A stretch of 37,890 bases of DNA from a virus: the IMG/VR virus record IMGVR_UViG_3300032294_000205, positions 1-37,890 of that record. One strand, given 5' to 3'. A program made the position numbers and the translations under genes. A model generated the notes under the pieces. The model saw only the letters and a program-made list of their open reading frames with translations. It was not told the DNA's origin and did not search any database. Shown piece by piece: positions 30,349-35,657 of this stretch (its first letter is position 1; every line of letters starts with the position of its first letter).

Positions 30349-30633
30349 TTAGCCGTTCCAATATTCGTTGAATGTCATGGGTTGCACAAAAGAGTTCCAT
30401 GCGTCAAGGTTGGGGAAGACGGCGTAGATGTCTATCCAGTTGGTTGATTGACCAATCTCCAACACGCGACCATCGGACAGCTTGAAGCATTTGCTTCTGT
30501 TGTCCCAAACACGATTTCCAAGGACTGGCTCAGCACCAGTCATGTCAGGGCGAGAGACTGGGTACTCTGGCTTTACCACGTTGGGGTTCTTGGCCTTCCA
30601 GTTGGCCAAGTATGACTCGTATGCGTTGCTCAT
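30349..30633 (-). CDS. Unknown 94-aa protein, first gene behind promoter B
   Basis: Product 'MSNAYESYLANWKAKNPNVVKPEYP...', with 'WDNRSKCFKLSDGRVLEIGQSTNWIDIYAVFPNLDAW' and a tryptophan-rich end. No domain is recognised. It is preceded by a complete promoter-hairpin unit and a weak Shine-Dalgarno (GAAAGAAAA), so translation may depend on the leader structure. It heads the small-gene cluster running leftward. Confidence 0.68.
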   Translation of the reverse strand: MSNAYESYLANWKAKNPNVVKPEYPVSRPDMTGAEPVLGNRVWDNRSKCFKLSDGRVLEIGQSTNWIDIYAVFPNLDAWNSFVQPMTFNEYWNG

Positions 30634-30651
30634 AATTTTCTTTCAAGTAAC

Positions 30652-30664
30652 CGCCTTATTGGCG
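30652..30664 (-). promoter_or_regulatory. 5' hairpin B, predicted at the very start of the mRNA
   Basis: On the minus strand CGCC-AATAA-GGCG: 4-bp stem, 5-base loop. Seven bases separate it from the -10, so it should be at or within one base of the 5' end of the RNA. It matches hairpin C in loop and position but has different, compensating stem bases. Confidence 0.65.
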
Positions 30665-30700
30665 TGGATGCATCTTAACATGAAATTAAAGCGGAATAGG
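30665..30700 (-). promoter_or_regulatory. Promoter B (extended -10)
   Basis: Minus strand: TGTTAAGAT at 30680-30672, an extended -10 (TG-T-TAAGAT) preceded by TTTAATTTCA. The -35 is poor. Predicted start is near 30665. The same block, including GATGCATCC downstream, is found at 31360-31390. It drives the 30349-30633 gene. Confidence 0.6.
30675..30689. promoter_or_regulatory. Candidate operator B
   Basis: TTAACATGAAATTAA: TTAA half-sites separated by seven bases, overlapping the -10 of promoter B. It is one of four such sites in the window. Confidence 0.5.
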
Positions 30701-30721
30701 AGTAGGGATATACCCTACCCC
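30699..30721 (-). terminator. Hairpin upstream of promoter B
   Basis: A 6-bp core stem (GTAGGG/CCCTAC, 5-base loop) extended to nine pairs with one wobble on the minus strand. It lies after the stop at 30729 and ahead of promoter B. No clear U-tract on the minus strand; on the plus strand TTTTTT follows. It probably insulates the promoter from upstream transcription. Confidence 0.45.
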
Positions 30722-30728
30722 TACTTTT

Positions 30729-30998
30729 TTATCCAATCAACAGAGCCACGTCTTTGACGTCTTCCATATTGGCAAGGCGCCCGTGGTTGCTGATGCTGTA
30801 CTCGATCTGCTCAATGGTAGGTGTCATCAGCAAAGAGTAGTCAACGCCTTGAATGCACTGGTTAGTGCCTTCGTACCAAGTCAGGGTAACCATGAAACCT
30901 TCAACGCTCTCAACGGTACGCACTTGGGCTTCTGGGCTGTTGCTGGTGACCACGAGTTGACCAGCGTAGATGTTTTGCAGTTTGATTTTCTTGCTCAT
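30729..30998 (-). CDS. Unknown 89-aa protein
   Basis: A protein with 'IKLQNIYAGQLVVTSNSPEAQVRTVESVEGFMVTLTWYEGTNQCIQGVDYSLLMTPTIEQIEYSI': an SH3-like series of beta strands followed by a short helix. Good RBS (AAGGAGATC before ATG). It is transcribed with the 104-aa gene upstream, separated by ten bases. No family is recognised. Confidence 0.7.
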   Translation of the reverse strand: MSKKIKLQNIYAGQLVVTSNSPEAQVRTVESVEGFMVTLTWYEGTNQCIQGVDYSLLMTPTIEQIEYSISNHGRLANMEDVKDVALLIG

Positions 30999-31008
30999 GT
31001 TGATCTCC

Positions 31009-31323
31009 TTACTTAGCTGGTGTTACGCGGATGTCAGCACGGCTTGCCTTGCGGAAGGTAGCCAAGACTTCGTCGCCGATACCGTAAGAGACGCAAAGCT
31101 TTTTGTAGTCAACAGTGCCAGAGACTTGAACCAACTGGACAGTCACGCTGTGCAACTCGCCTTTGTGTTCGCCTTCGCCATACTTGTTGGCAATTGATTC
31201 TTTGAGAGCTTTGACTTGGTCAGCCAATGCTTTGGCTTGTTGGTCGAGCACGTAAAGTGCGTCAATGTCAGAAGTGATTGTGGAGATCAGAGCTTCTGTC
31301 TGGATCTGTGTTGCTGTTGTCAT
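31009..31323 (-). CDS. Conserved phage protein near recombination genes
   Basis: A 104-aa protein. The N-terminal half is helical ('QTEALISTITSDIDALYVLDQQAKALADQVKALKESIANKYGEG'). The C-terminal half has 'GELHSVTVQLVQVSGTVDYKKLCVSYGI' and 'FRKASRADIRVTP', the signature of a common phage family of unknown function that tends to lie with recombination genes. ATG 31323 is chosen because AAGGA lies just upstream. It is the first gene behind promoter C. Confidence 0.75.
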   Translation of the reverse strand: MTTATQIQTEALISTITSDIDALYVLDQQAKALADQVKALKESIANKYGEGEHKGELHSVTVQLVQVSGTVDYKKLCVSYGIGDEVLATFRKASRADIRVTPAK

Positions 31324-31346
31324 GATGACTTCCTTTTTCAAGTAAC

Positions 31347-31359
31347 CTGCTTATTGCAG
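31347..31359 (-). promoter_or_regulatory. 5' hairpin C, predicted at the very start of the mRNA
   Basis: Minus strand CTGC-AATAA-GCAG: 4-bp stem with the same AATAA loop as hairpin B and the same distance from the -10. Three of the four stem pairs are kept while two pairs differ in base identity, which argues for selection on pairing. Confidence 0.65.
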
Positions 31360-31418
31360 TGGATGCATCTTAACATCAAGTTAAAACGGTTTGGAAGTCT
31401 TTTTAAAATATTTTTATT
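31360..31418 (-). promoter_or_regulatory. Promoter C with AT-rich upstream element
   Basis: Minus strand TGTTAAGAT at 31375-31367, preceded by GTTTTAACTTGA. An AT-only tract at about 31400-31418 lies where an UP element would be. Predicted start near 31360. It shares at least 30 bases of layout with promoter B, including GATGCATCCAC. It drives the 104-aa gene and those after it. Confidence 0.62.
31370..31384. promoter_or_regulatory. Candidate operator C
   Basis: TTAACATCAAGTTAA, the most symmetrical copy of the inverted repeat (TTAAC/GTTAA, 5-base centre), overlapping the -10 of promoter C. Confidence 0.55.
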
Positions 31419-31428
31419 AGGACAAACC

Positions 31429-31701
31429 CTAACGTCGCATCAACAGCTCCATCACCCTTTGGATCGTCACGTTCAAGGCGTCGATCTCCTCCATCTTGGC
31501 TATAGCCCACGCCCTACGCTCCCCGTGCCAGCCCATCTTGCTCCCTTGATGGCAGGATTTGCACAGGGCGATCACGGTGTACTGCCTATGCTGTTTGACG
31601 TGGTGTGCGTCGCTGGGGCCCTCTTGGTCGCACACAGAGCAGGGGAGCTCCTTCACCAGCCCGACGTAGGCTTTTTCTTTTGCGCTTAGGTTGTTGTTCA
31701 C
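31429..31701 (-). CDS. HNH-type nuclease, possibly RecA-dependent (Ref-like)
   Basis: A 90-aa protein starting at GTG 31701 (GTGA overlap). Metal-binding pattern 'LPCSVCDQEGPSDAHHVKQHRQYTVIALCKSCHQGSK', with C21/C24, H33/H34 and C47/C50/H51, is a beta-beta-alpha-metal HNH core like those of phage Ref-type recombination nucleases. The small size suggests a minimal enzyme. Location near RusA-like and SSB-like genes supports a role in recombination. Substrate not known. Confidence 0.68.
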   Translation of the reverse strand: MNNNLSAKEKAYVGLVKELPCSVCDQEGPSDAHHVKQHRQYTVIALCKSCHQGSKMGWHGERRAWAIAKMEEIDALNVTIQRVMELLMRR

Positions 31702-32051
31702 AGGGTAGCCTTCTCAACGTGGCGATTAGAAGCCTCCATAGAGCGCCATACGGCGATTCTTTCCTGACAGGCTATGAGGAGCCACCGAAGGCGTTCGCGC
31801 TCCTGTACGGCCTGTCTAAGGGCTTCTAGGTGTGCTTTGTAGCGTGGGGAGGCGTAGGCTTCGCGTTCTTGCATGGCGGCAGTCTTGTATTCGCCGTTAC
31901 CGTAGGCTTCAGCGTTCTTCATTTCCTCAGCCTTAATCGTCTTACGTAGCTCCTCCATGAACACCTTGTTAGCCTCAGCCTCGGCGTACTTGGCTGAGTG
32001 GGCAATCATGAAATCTATTGCGTCATTCGGATCAATCATCTTCTCGCTCAT
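31698..32051 (-). CDS. Conserved phage protein of unknown function
   Basis: A 117-aa helical protein: 'AKYAEAEANKVFMEELRKTIKAEEMK', 'TAAMQEREAYASPRYKAHLEALRQAVQERERLRWLLIACQERIAVWRSMEASNR'. The closing 'LRWLL-ACQ-RI-VWRS-EASNR' is a signature shared by many phages of Proteobacteria, often next to resolvase or recombination genes. No enzymatic motif. It overlaps the RusA-like gene by ATGA. Confidence 0.75.
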   Translation of the reverse strand: MSEKMIDPNDAIDFMIAHSAKYAEAEANKVFMEELRKTIKAEEMKNAEAYGNGEYKTAAMQEREAYASPRYKAHLEALRQAVQERERLRWLLIACQERIAVWRSMEASNRHVEKATL

Positions 32052-32407
32052 GTCAGCTCCTCAATGTCTACGATAAGTTTGCCGGGCTTCTTTCCCTCCA
32101 CCCTGTAAATCAGGATCGGCTGGAAGAGCTGGTCATTCAAAAACAGCGCGTCTGCCAACCCATCGAGGGCGCCCTTAGCGGCGGCTAAGCAGTTGTCTGC
32201 GTCTCGCTTTCGTTTGTCAGGCATCTCGAAGGTGATCGTCAGCTTAATGTTCCCGCCTTGGTGTTTCCAGCCATTGATCTGGTGCTTAGCAAGCCACGTA
32301 CTGCTGTCGCGATAGTCCGAGCGGAGTTTGTACAGCTTGCCCCAATGCGTACCCTTGGCACGGTTAGGGAACAGCTCCGCAGGGGGAAAGTCCAGCTCAA
32401 TCCGCAC
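32048..32407 (-). CDS. RusA-like Holliday junction resolvase, GTG start
   Basis: A 119-aa protein, the usual RusA length. GTG 32407 is chosen because AAGGA lies six bases before it; an upstream ATG would overlap the neighbour by about 85 bases. Features: 'LDFPPAELFPNRAKGTHWGK' at the N-terminus and 'KRKRDADNCLAAAKGALDGLADALFLND', with D69, D71 and D92 as metal ligands (E. coli RusA D70, D72, D91). It would cut four-way junctions, clearing replication or recombination intermediates before packaging. Confidence 0.88.
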   Translation of the reverse strand: MRIELDFPPAELFPNRAKGTHWGKLYKLRSDYRDSSTWLAKHQINGWKHQGGNIKLTITFEMPDKRKRDADNCLAAAKGALDGLADALFLNDQLFQPILIYRVEGKKPGKLIVDIEELT

Positions 32408-32645
32408 GGTGCATCCTTGTTCGGATAGCGTGTGCCAGCTCGTCAAAGCCTGCCTGTAGTGCAATCTGTGCGCAAGCTTCACGCTCGATGCCGATGGCTT
32501 GCTTCGTGGTTTGTATCGCTACAGCCATGATTTCAGCCTTGGCTTGTGCCATGCCCTCTTCAAATTCTTTTGCTGTGAACAATTGCTGTCCTGTGCCCTG
32601 TGCAAAGAACTTACGCTGGAAGTCACTGAGTTCTACTTTTGCCAT
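32397..32645 (-). CDS. Small protein with EREACA helix
   Basis: An 82-aa helical protein: 'FQRKFFAQGTGQQLFTAKEFEEGMAQAKAEIMAVAIQTTKQAIGIEREACAQIALQAGFDELAHAIRTR'. 'EREACA ... A-AIR-R' is a common signature of short phage proteins; the same signature occurs in the gene at 33132-33365. RBS AGGAGC lies inside the preceding gene. Function unknown. Confidence 0.7.
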   Translation of the reverse strand: MAKVELSDFQRKFFAQGTGQQLFTAKEFEEGMAQAKAEIMAVAIQTTKQAIGIEREACAQIALQAGFDELAHAIRTRMHRAD

Positions 32646-32877
32646 TTTCTCGCTCCTGTTTCATACGGTTTACTAGGTCTAGCATGGCTTCGGTTCCACG
32701 CCTCTTCTCGATGTCACTCTTTACTTTTGCCCACCACAATTGCGCGCTCCCTGAGCCTAGCTCGATAGCCTTCTTCGAGTAGCGGCTGATCCACTCTCTC
32801 GCTTCGCACTGCTTCATGTGTTCCAAGGTCTCCTGTGAGATAGAGACATTCGATGGCGCAAGCCTCGGTGTAGGCAT
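32623..32877 (-). CDS. Small phage protein overlapping its neighbour in another frame
   Basis: An 84-aa protein from ATG 32877 (several in-frame ATGs are possible; 32817 would also work). 'MKQCEAREWISRYSKKAIELGSGSAQLWWAKVKSDIEKRRGTEAMLDLVNRMKQE' has the 'CEAR-W ... V---I-KRRG--A---L---M' pattern of small proteins common in phages of Betaproteobacteria. It overlaps the 72-aa gene by about 160 bases in a different frame, so either its start is further in or both are expressed. Confidence 0.6.
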   Translation of the reverse strand: MPTPRLAPSNVSISQETLEHMKQCEAREWISRYSKKAIELGSGSAQLWWAKVKSDIEKRRGTEAMLDLVNRMKQERENGKSRTQ

Positions 32878-32932
32878 GACCATACCCTTCGCGGATTTGG
32901 TCAAGGATTTTTTGGGCATCATCTTTTGTCAT
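32714..32932 (-). CDS. Small phage protein overlapping its neighbour in another frame
   Basis: A 72-aa protein from ATG 32932, which overlaps the preceding stop (ATGA) and has AAGGA upstream. 'MTKDDAQKILDQIREGYGHAYTEACAIECLYLTGDLG' looks like a normal small phage protein ('...ALxxTGDL'). The C-terminal half is read in the same DNA as the 84-aa gene and may be non-functional tail. Start evidence is better than for its partner. Confidence 0.58.
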   Translation of the reverse strand: MTKDDAQKILDQIREGYGHAYTEACAIECLYLTGDLGTHEAVRSERVDQPLLEEGYRARLRERAIVVGKSKE

Positions 32933-33135
32933 CCTTGTTCCTTGACTTTGGCTACCCTCACGCGGATGTTGCCCTCGCTCATGTGATGCATGAGAAGGTG
33001 AACAAACGTTTGGCTCATGTCCTTGGTTTCGATCTCGATGTAGGCTTCTTTGCACACCACTAAGCCATCGCTGATGAGCGTAGGGTTCTCATGCGTGATG
33101 GTCTTTCCTTGAACGCTGAATGTTGGGATGGTCAT
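32929..33135 (-). CDS. Unknown 68-aa protein
   Basis: Begins 'MTIPTFSVQGKTITHENPTL' and continues with 'GLVVCKEAYIEIETKDMSQTFVHLLMHHMSEGNIRVRVAKVKEQ', which alternates beta strands and one helix. ATG 33135 is fixed by an ATGA overlap and a GGGGAAAAG leader. No family is recognised. Histidines cluster at 'HLLMHHM'. Confidence 0.68.
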   Translation of the reverse strand: MTIPTFSVQGKTITHENPTLISDGLVVCKEAYIEIETKDMSQTFVHLLMHHMSEGNIRVRVAKVKEQG

Positions 33136-33365
33136 GCTTTTCCCCTTACTCGGATAATGTTGGCGCAATCAGCGGGTGTAGGCCATTTTTCGTCGGGCAC
33201 AAGAAGTTTTTCGCACTGCTCCTCAAGCGAATCACAAACCTTGGCACACGCTTCACGCTCATGCTGAGCCACAAGGTTGGCAAAACGTACTAGACCATCC
33301 TCATCAAACTTCAGACCATGGATGGTGTGTTCTATCGCCAAGCGAATGATGTCTTCGTGTTTCAT
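33132..33365 (-). CDS. Small protein with EREACA helix
   Basis: A 77-aa protein: 'MKHEDIIRLAIEHTIHGLKFDEDGLVRFANLVAQHEREACAKVC' followed by 'PTPADCANIIRVRGK'. 'EREACAKVC ... AxxIRxRG' is a widespread small-phage-protein signature without function. It is a distant relative of the 82-aa protein at 32397-32645. ATGA overlaps on both sides. Confidence 0.7.
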   Translation of the reverse strand: MKHEDIIRLAIEHTIHGLKFDEDGLVRFANLVAQHEREACAKVCDSLEEQCEKLLVPDEKWPTPADCANIIRVRGKA

Positions 33366-33784
33366 GATTTCCTCTTTGCTAAGCCTGCACGGATAGCCAG
33401 CTCATTGCGCAGGCGGTACTCGTACTTTGTTTTTCGGATCTTCTCGTGGTCAGTGGGTTGGAGCTCTGGCTCGTTGTCGAACAGGGCGGCAAACTCTTGC
33501 CACTTGGGTGGGTAGCCATTGGTCGCTGATCCCCAAGAGATCATGTCGATCTGCATGACTTCATTGATCGCAAGACGAATCTTTTCGCAGTCACGCAGGG
33601 CTTGAGTCACTCGTGGCCACATGTCTGACGTGGCTTGATGGTGGTAGGCACAGACCCAGTTGCTACCAGTAGAGATCCCACCAGCCATAGGGCAACCGTT
33701 GGCAAAGCAGTTGTGGTTGACAGGCTGGCTTTCAATCTCTGTTGTTTTTTCAGCGTAACGCTGTTTTGCTTGTGTGTAACTCAT
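33362..33784 (-). CDS. Conserved zinc-finger-like phage protein
   Basis: A 140-aa protein. The N-terminal 'HNCFANGCPMAGGISTGSNWVCAYHHQA' has C-x4-C ... C-x2-H, a likely zinc site, and the whole 'CPMAGGISTG--WVCAYH' core recurs in phages of Proteobacteria. The remainder is helical ('WPRVTQALRDCEKIRLAINEV', 'YEYRLRNELAIRAGLAKRK'). It follows the replication gene by ATGA overlap, hinting at a replication role. Function unknown. Confidence 0.74.
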   Translation of the reverse strand: MSYTQAKQRYAEKTTEIESQPVNHNCFANGCPMAGGISTGSNWVCAYHHQATSDMWPRVTQALRDCEKIRLAINEVMQIDMISWGSATNGYPPKWQEFAALFDNEPELQPTDHEKIRKTKYEYRLRNELAIRAGLAKRKS

Positions 33785-34521
33785 TTTTGCTCCTTGTGGT
33801 ATGTGCCTTCGACGATTCTCGGAAACTTGCTTGCGTTGAACAGGAAGTCCATGTCAGCCTTCCAGTCCTTTGATTTGCCTGTCAGGAACTTGGATGACTT
33901 GACCATCTCAAAGTACCAGCGGAAAAAATCCAAACCACCTTGTCGATCAAGTTTGTCAGCAGTGACAACCTCTCTCCATCGAGCACTGATAGCCCGCTTT
34001 CTGGATTCGTTGACAACAACCACCTGAGGTAGCTCTGGCAAGATTGTGTTGAACATCTCCACAATTTCCTGAATCGGTGCAGATGGCACTGACTTCGGCT
34101 TGCCGAGGTCAGGAGAAGCTTTAGCTTCTATTTGTGTATCGGGTATTGGGTTATGGGTATTGGGAGCATTGCTTTCGGATTGCGTTGGCAATGCGTTCGC
34201 ATTAGAAGCCTTATTCCATCGGGCTTTGGCGGAAGCCGAGGCCTTCTCTTTCTTGACTCCAACGGCCTCAATCTCCTTGATCACACGCTCTGAAATCCAT
34301 CCGCTTTCTGTGCGGACGAAGTACTCTTGCAATACGAGCGTAATGCTATCGCTATGCGAACGCATACGGATCTGACGTGCAATATCCTCTACCTCAAGCG
34401 GCAAAGGTTTCTCGTGAAGGTAGCACCAGTCAAGAAGACGGCGGTATGCCAAGTCTTCTGTGTCTGACAGATGCGAAGTGTGACTCTGATAGTCACCAAT
34501 GTTGAATTGGTAATAGTACAT
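33781..34521 (-). CDS. DUF1376-type replication protein
   Basis: A 246-aa protein. N-terminal 'YYYQFNIGDYQSHTSHLSDTEDLAYRRLLDWCYLHEKPLPLEVEDIARQI' is the DUF1376 domain, found at the front of phage replication initiators. A Lys/Ala/Ser-rich and Pro/Asn-rich linker follows (about 95-145). The C-terminus ('RKRAISARWREVV', 'FFRWYFEMVKSSKFLTGKSKDWKADMDFLFNASKFPRIVEG') resembles the replisome-organiser type that recruits host helicase. ATG 34521 is preferred over TTG 34533. A likely origin-binding protein, although no iterons were noticed. Confidence 0.8.
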   Translation of the reverse strand: MYYYQFNIGDYQSHTSHLSDTEDLAYRRLLDWCYLHEKPLPLEVEDIARQIRMRSHSDSITLVLQEYFVRTESGWISERVIKEIEAVGVKKEKASASAKARWNKASNANALPTQSESNAPNTHNPIPDTQIEAKASPDLGKPKSVPSAPIQEIVEMFNTILPELPQVVVVNESRKRAISARWREVVTADKLDRQGGLDFFRWYFEMVKSSKFLTGKSKDWKADMDFLFNASKFPRIVEGTYHKEQK

Positions 34522-34581
34522 TTCCAGCCCCAAAAATACACCCCTAAAGAAACTGCGGCAGGCGGGGGTGGATCGCTTTTC

Positions 34582-34604
34582 GGTTCAGGGAGCTACCCCA
34601 AACC
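34582..34604 (-). promoter_or_regulatory. Leader hairpin ahead of replication gene
   Basis: On the minus strand a 9-pair stem (GGTTTGGGG with TCCCTGAACC, two G-U pairs) and 5-base loop lie in the 103-base gap between the YdaS-like gene and the replication gene. No U-tract follows. It may be an attenuator or mRNA stabiliser. The pairing is weaker on the plus strand, so the RNA form on the minus strand is favoured. Confidence 0.4.
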
Positions 34605-34624
34605 TAGCCGTGTTTCAAATCATG

Positions 34625-34828
34625 TTACACGAAAAACAGATCTGGACGCAAGTCTTTTCTTGTGACCAGCCCTTGTGTTGCTTTTTCGATCTTGACGGCC
34701 AGTGCGGCAGACGCAGTTCTACGCTCGTGGATGAGCAGTGACATCCATGTCAGGCTGATGCCTAAATACTCAGCCATCTCACCACGTGCGCCCAACGGCT
34801 CCGTCTCAAAATACTCTCGCAGTTTCAT
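34625..34828 (-). CDS. Cro/YdaS-like DNA-binding regulator
   Basis: A 67-aa protein. 'KLREYFETEPLGARGEMAEYLGISLTWMSLLIHERRTASAALAVKIEKATQGLVTRKDLRPDLFF' contains a helix-turn-helix ('GEMAEYLGISLTWMSLLIHER') and the closing 'R-D-LRPDLF' typical of YdaS/Cro-like regulators. GAGGA precedes the ATG. It is the first leftward gene of the divergent control region. It is the obvious candidate to bind the TTAA-N7-TTAA sites, including one in front of itself; this is inferred. Confidence 0.84.
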   Translation of the reverse strand: MKLREYFETEPLGARGEMAEYLGISLTWMSLLIHERRTASAALAVKIEKATQGLVTRKDLRPDLFFV

Positions 34829-34843
34829 CGTGTCCTCAATTGG

Positions 34844-34938
34844 TTGTTGATGGATGAGTGCGTTCAGGGCTTATTGATTCCTCGCATCTCGACTTCATGA
34901 TCCCGTTACATCGCGTCATGCCCGAAGTCCACCAACAA
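34844..34938 (-). promoter_or_regulatory. Candidate structured 5' leader (three-way junction RNA)
   Basis: On the minus strand, an 11-bp closing helix pairs 34938-34928 with 34854-34844 (one G-U). Inside, one arm pairs CTT...CATGA with TCATG...AAG. The other pairs GAG-A-TGCG (34890-34883) with CGCACTC (34862-34856), with one bulged A. The arms are separated by two bases and nearly abut the closing helix, giving a compact three-way junction. The predicted transcript start (about 34937) coincides with the 5' strand. Pairing was done by eye. Confidence 0.5.
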
Positions 34939-34970
34939 ATCAGAGTATACATTAACTTTGAATTAAAAGA
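34937..34970 (-). promoter_or_regulatory. Leftward promoter of the control region
   Basis: Minus strand: TATACT at 34949-34944 (one mismatch to TATAAT); the -35 region 17-18 bases upstream is weak (TTTCTT-like). An inverted repeat overlaps the spacer. Predicted start at about 34937. It would drive the YdaS-like regulator and the leftward early genes. Confidence 0.55.
34952..34966. promoter_or_regulatory. Candidate operator E
   Basis: TTAACTTTGAATTAA, the TTAA-N7-TTAA inverted repeat, lies within the spacer of the leftward promoter. The exact 15-base length is the same as in sites B, C and D. Confidence 0.5.
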
Positions 34971-34996
34971 AACCCTAGAATTTAGTCAACTTTGTA

Positions 34997-35031
34997 TTGT
35001 GGGTTTTTAATATCGTGTTAAGATTCGTGCA
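34997..35031 (+). promoter_or_regulatory. Rightward promoter D (extended -10)
   Basis: TTGTGG (34997-35002), 16 bases, TAAGAT (35019-35024), with TG at 35016-35017 making TG-T-TAAGAT as in promoters B and C. Predicted start about 35031. It drives the rightward operon with the SSB-like and exonuclease genes. Confidence 0.62.
35007..35021. promoter_or_regulatory. Candidate operator D
   Basis: TTAATATCGTGTTAA: TTAA half-sites seven bases apart, overlapping the -10 of promoter D in the same register as in B and C. Confidence 0.5.
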
Positions 35032-35044
35032 CGCCGATACGGCG
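35032..35044 (+). promoter_or_regulatory. 5' hairpin D
   Basis: CGCCG-ATA-CGGCG: a 5-bp stem with a 3-base loop, starting seven bases after the -10, exactly as hairpins B and C do. The outer four pairs equal those of hairpin B; the loop differs. Confidence 0.6.
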
Positions 35045-35059
35045 GTTATGGAGAATCAA

Positions 35060-35278
35060 ATGGAAAAACACCTTCCCTTCACGACCAAGTCTGGTCTTCG
35101 CATTGGCTGTATGTACAGCCCTCCCCCACAGAACCACATGAGCCAAGATGCTGAACGCATTCAGATGGCTTTGCTTGGCATTGAGCCTGAGTTCTCAGAG
35201 CGCCGAGTTTTTGGTTTTGTTGCCTACATCATCTTCTTGATGGTGTTGGGCACAATTCTTTTTACATTGGAGCTGTGA
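35060..35278 (+). CDS. Small tail-anchored membrane protein
   Basis: A 72-aa protein. ATG 35060 has GGAG seven bases before it; an in-frame ATG at 35048 would lie too close to the 5' hairpin and lacks an RBS. A soluble N-terminus ('MEKHLPFTTKSGLRIGCMYSPPPQNH') is followed by one C-terminal membrane segment ('VFGFVAYIIFLMVLGTILFTL'). Its function may be membrane-related, such as superinfection exclusion or a replication-membrane link; neither is supported. First gene of the rightward operon. Confidence 0.68.
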   Translation: MEKHLPFTTKSGLRIGCMYSPPPQNHMSQDAERIQMALLGIEPEFSERRVFGFVAYIIFLMVLGTILFTLEL

Positions 35279-35487
35279 TGAACTTACAAGACGTAATCTG
35301 GCTCGACACCAGCAAAGGTCGCATCGGTGTGATCATGGTGCTTGATTGGCACACAGAGACGCTCCACTACTTTTTAGGTTTAGCTAGTGGCATGAACGAG
35401 AGCATTGACATCAACCACATTTACAACGGAGGAGCAAAGCTTCCTGACTACGTAGGTATGGGTTTCTTCTTTGGAGATTGGGAATGA
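35278..35487 (+). CDS. Unknown 69-aa protein
   Basis: Starts ATG 35278 in a TGATG overlap with the previous gene, with GGAG upstream. 'MNLQDVIWLDTSKGRIGVIMVLDWHTETLHYFLGLASGMNESIDINHIYNGGAKLPDYVGMGFFFGDW': compact and beta-rich. No family is recognised. The stop overlaps the next ATG. Confidence 0.66.
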   Translation: MNLQDVIWLDTSKGRIGVIMVLDWHTETLHYFLGLASGMNESIDINHIYNGGAKLPDYVGMGFFFGDWE

Positions 35488-35657
35488 TCACCATGTCAAC
35501 GCACGGAGAATACGAGCAGTGGAAAAACGACCCTGTTGCACAACAGGAATACAGTCAATATTTACTTGAGGAAGCCAAAAAAACAGAACCAAACACCATT
35601 GAATTTATTAACCAATTTACTCGAAACTTTAACGAAATCTTTAAGGAAAAATCATGA
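35484..35657 (+). CDS. 57-aa acidic helical protein
   Basis: ATG 35484 overlaps the preceding stop (ATGA); a second in-frame ATG at 35493 is possible. Reads 'MITMSTHGEYEQWKNDPVAQ' then 'QEYSQYLLEEAKKTEPNTIEFINQFTRNFNEIFKEKS'. The TAAGGA RBS for the next gene lies in its last codons, and its stop overlaps that gene's ATG. Helical, charged. Unknown function. Confidence 0.66.
   Translation: MITMSTHGEYEQWKNDPVAQQEYSQYLLEEAKKTEPNTIEFINQFTRNFNEIFKEKS

Noticed and set aside
34550-34610. Segment with GGTTCAGGGAGC and GC-rich blocks suggesting a tRNA T-arm
   Set aside because: No acceptor stem, anticodon arm or CCA end can be arranged around it. The same bases make a better simple hairpin on the minus strand.
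35629-35644. TTAACGAAATCTTTAA, similar to the operator repeat
   Set aside because: Spacing is eight rather than seven bases, it lies inside a coding region and no promoter is nearby; probably chance in AT-rich sequence.
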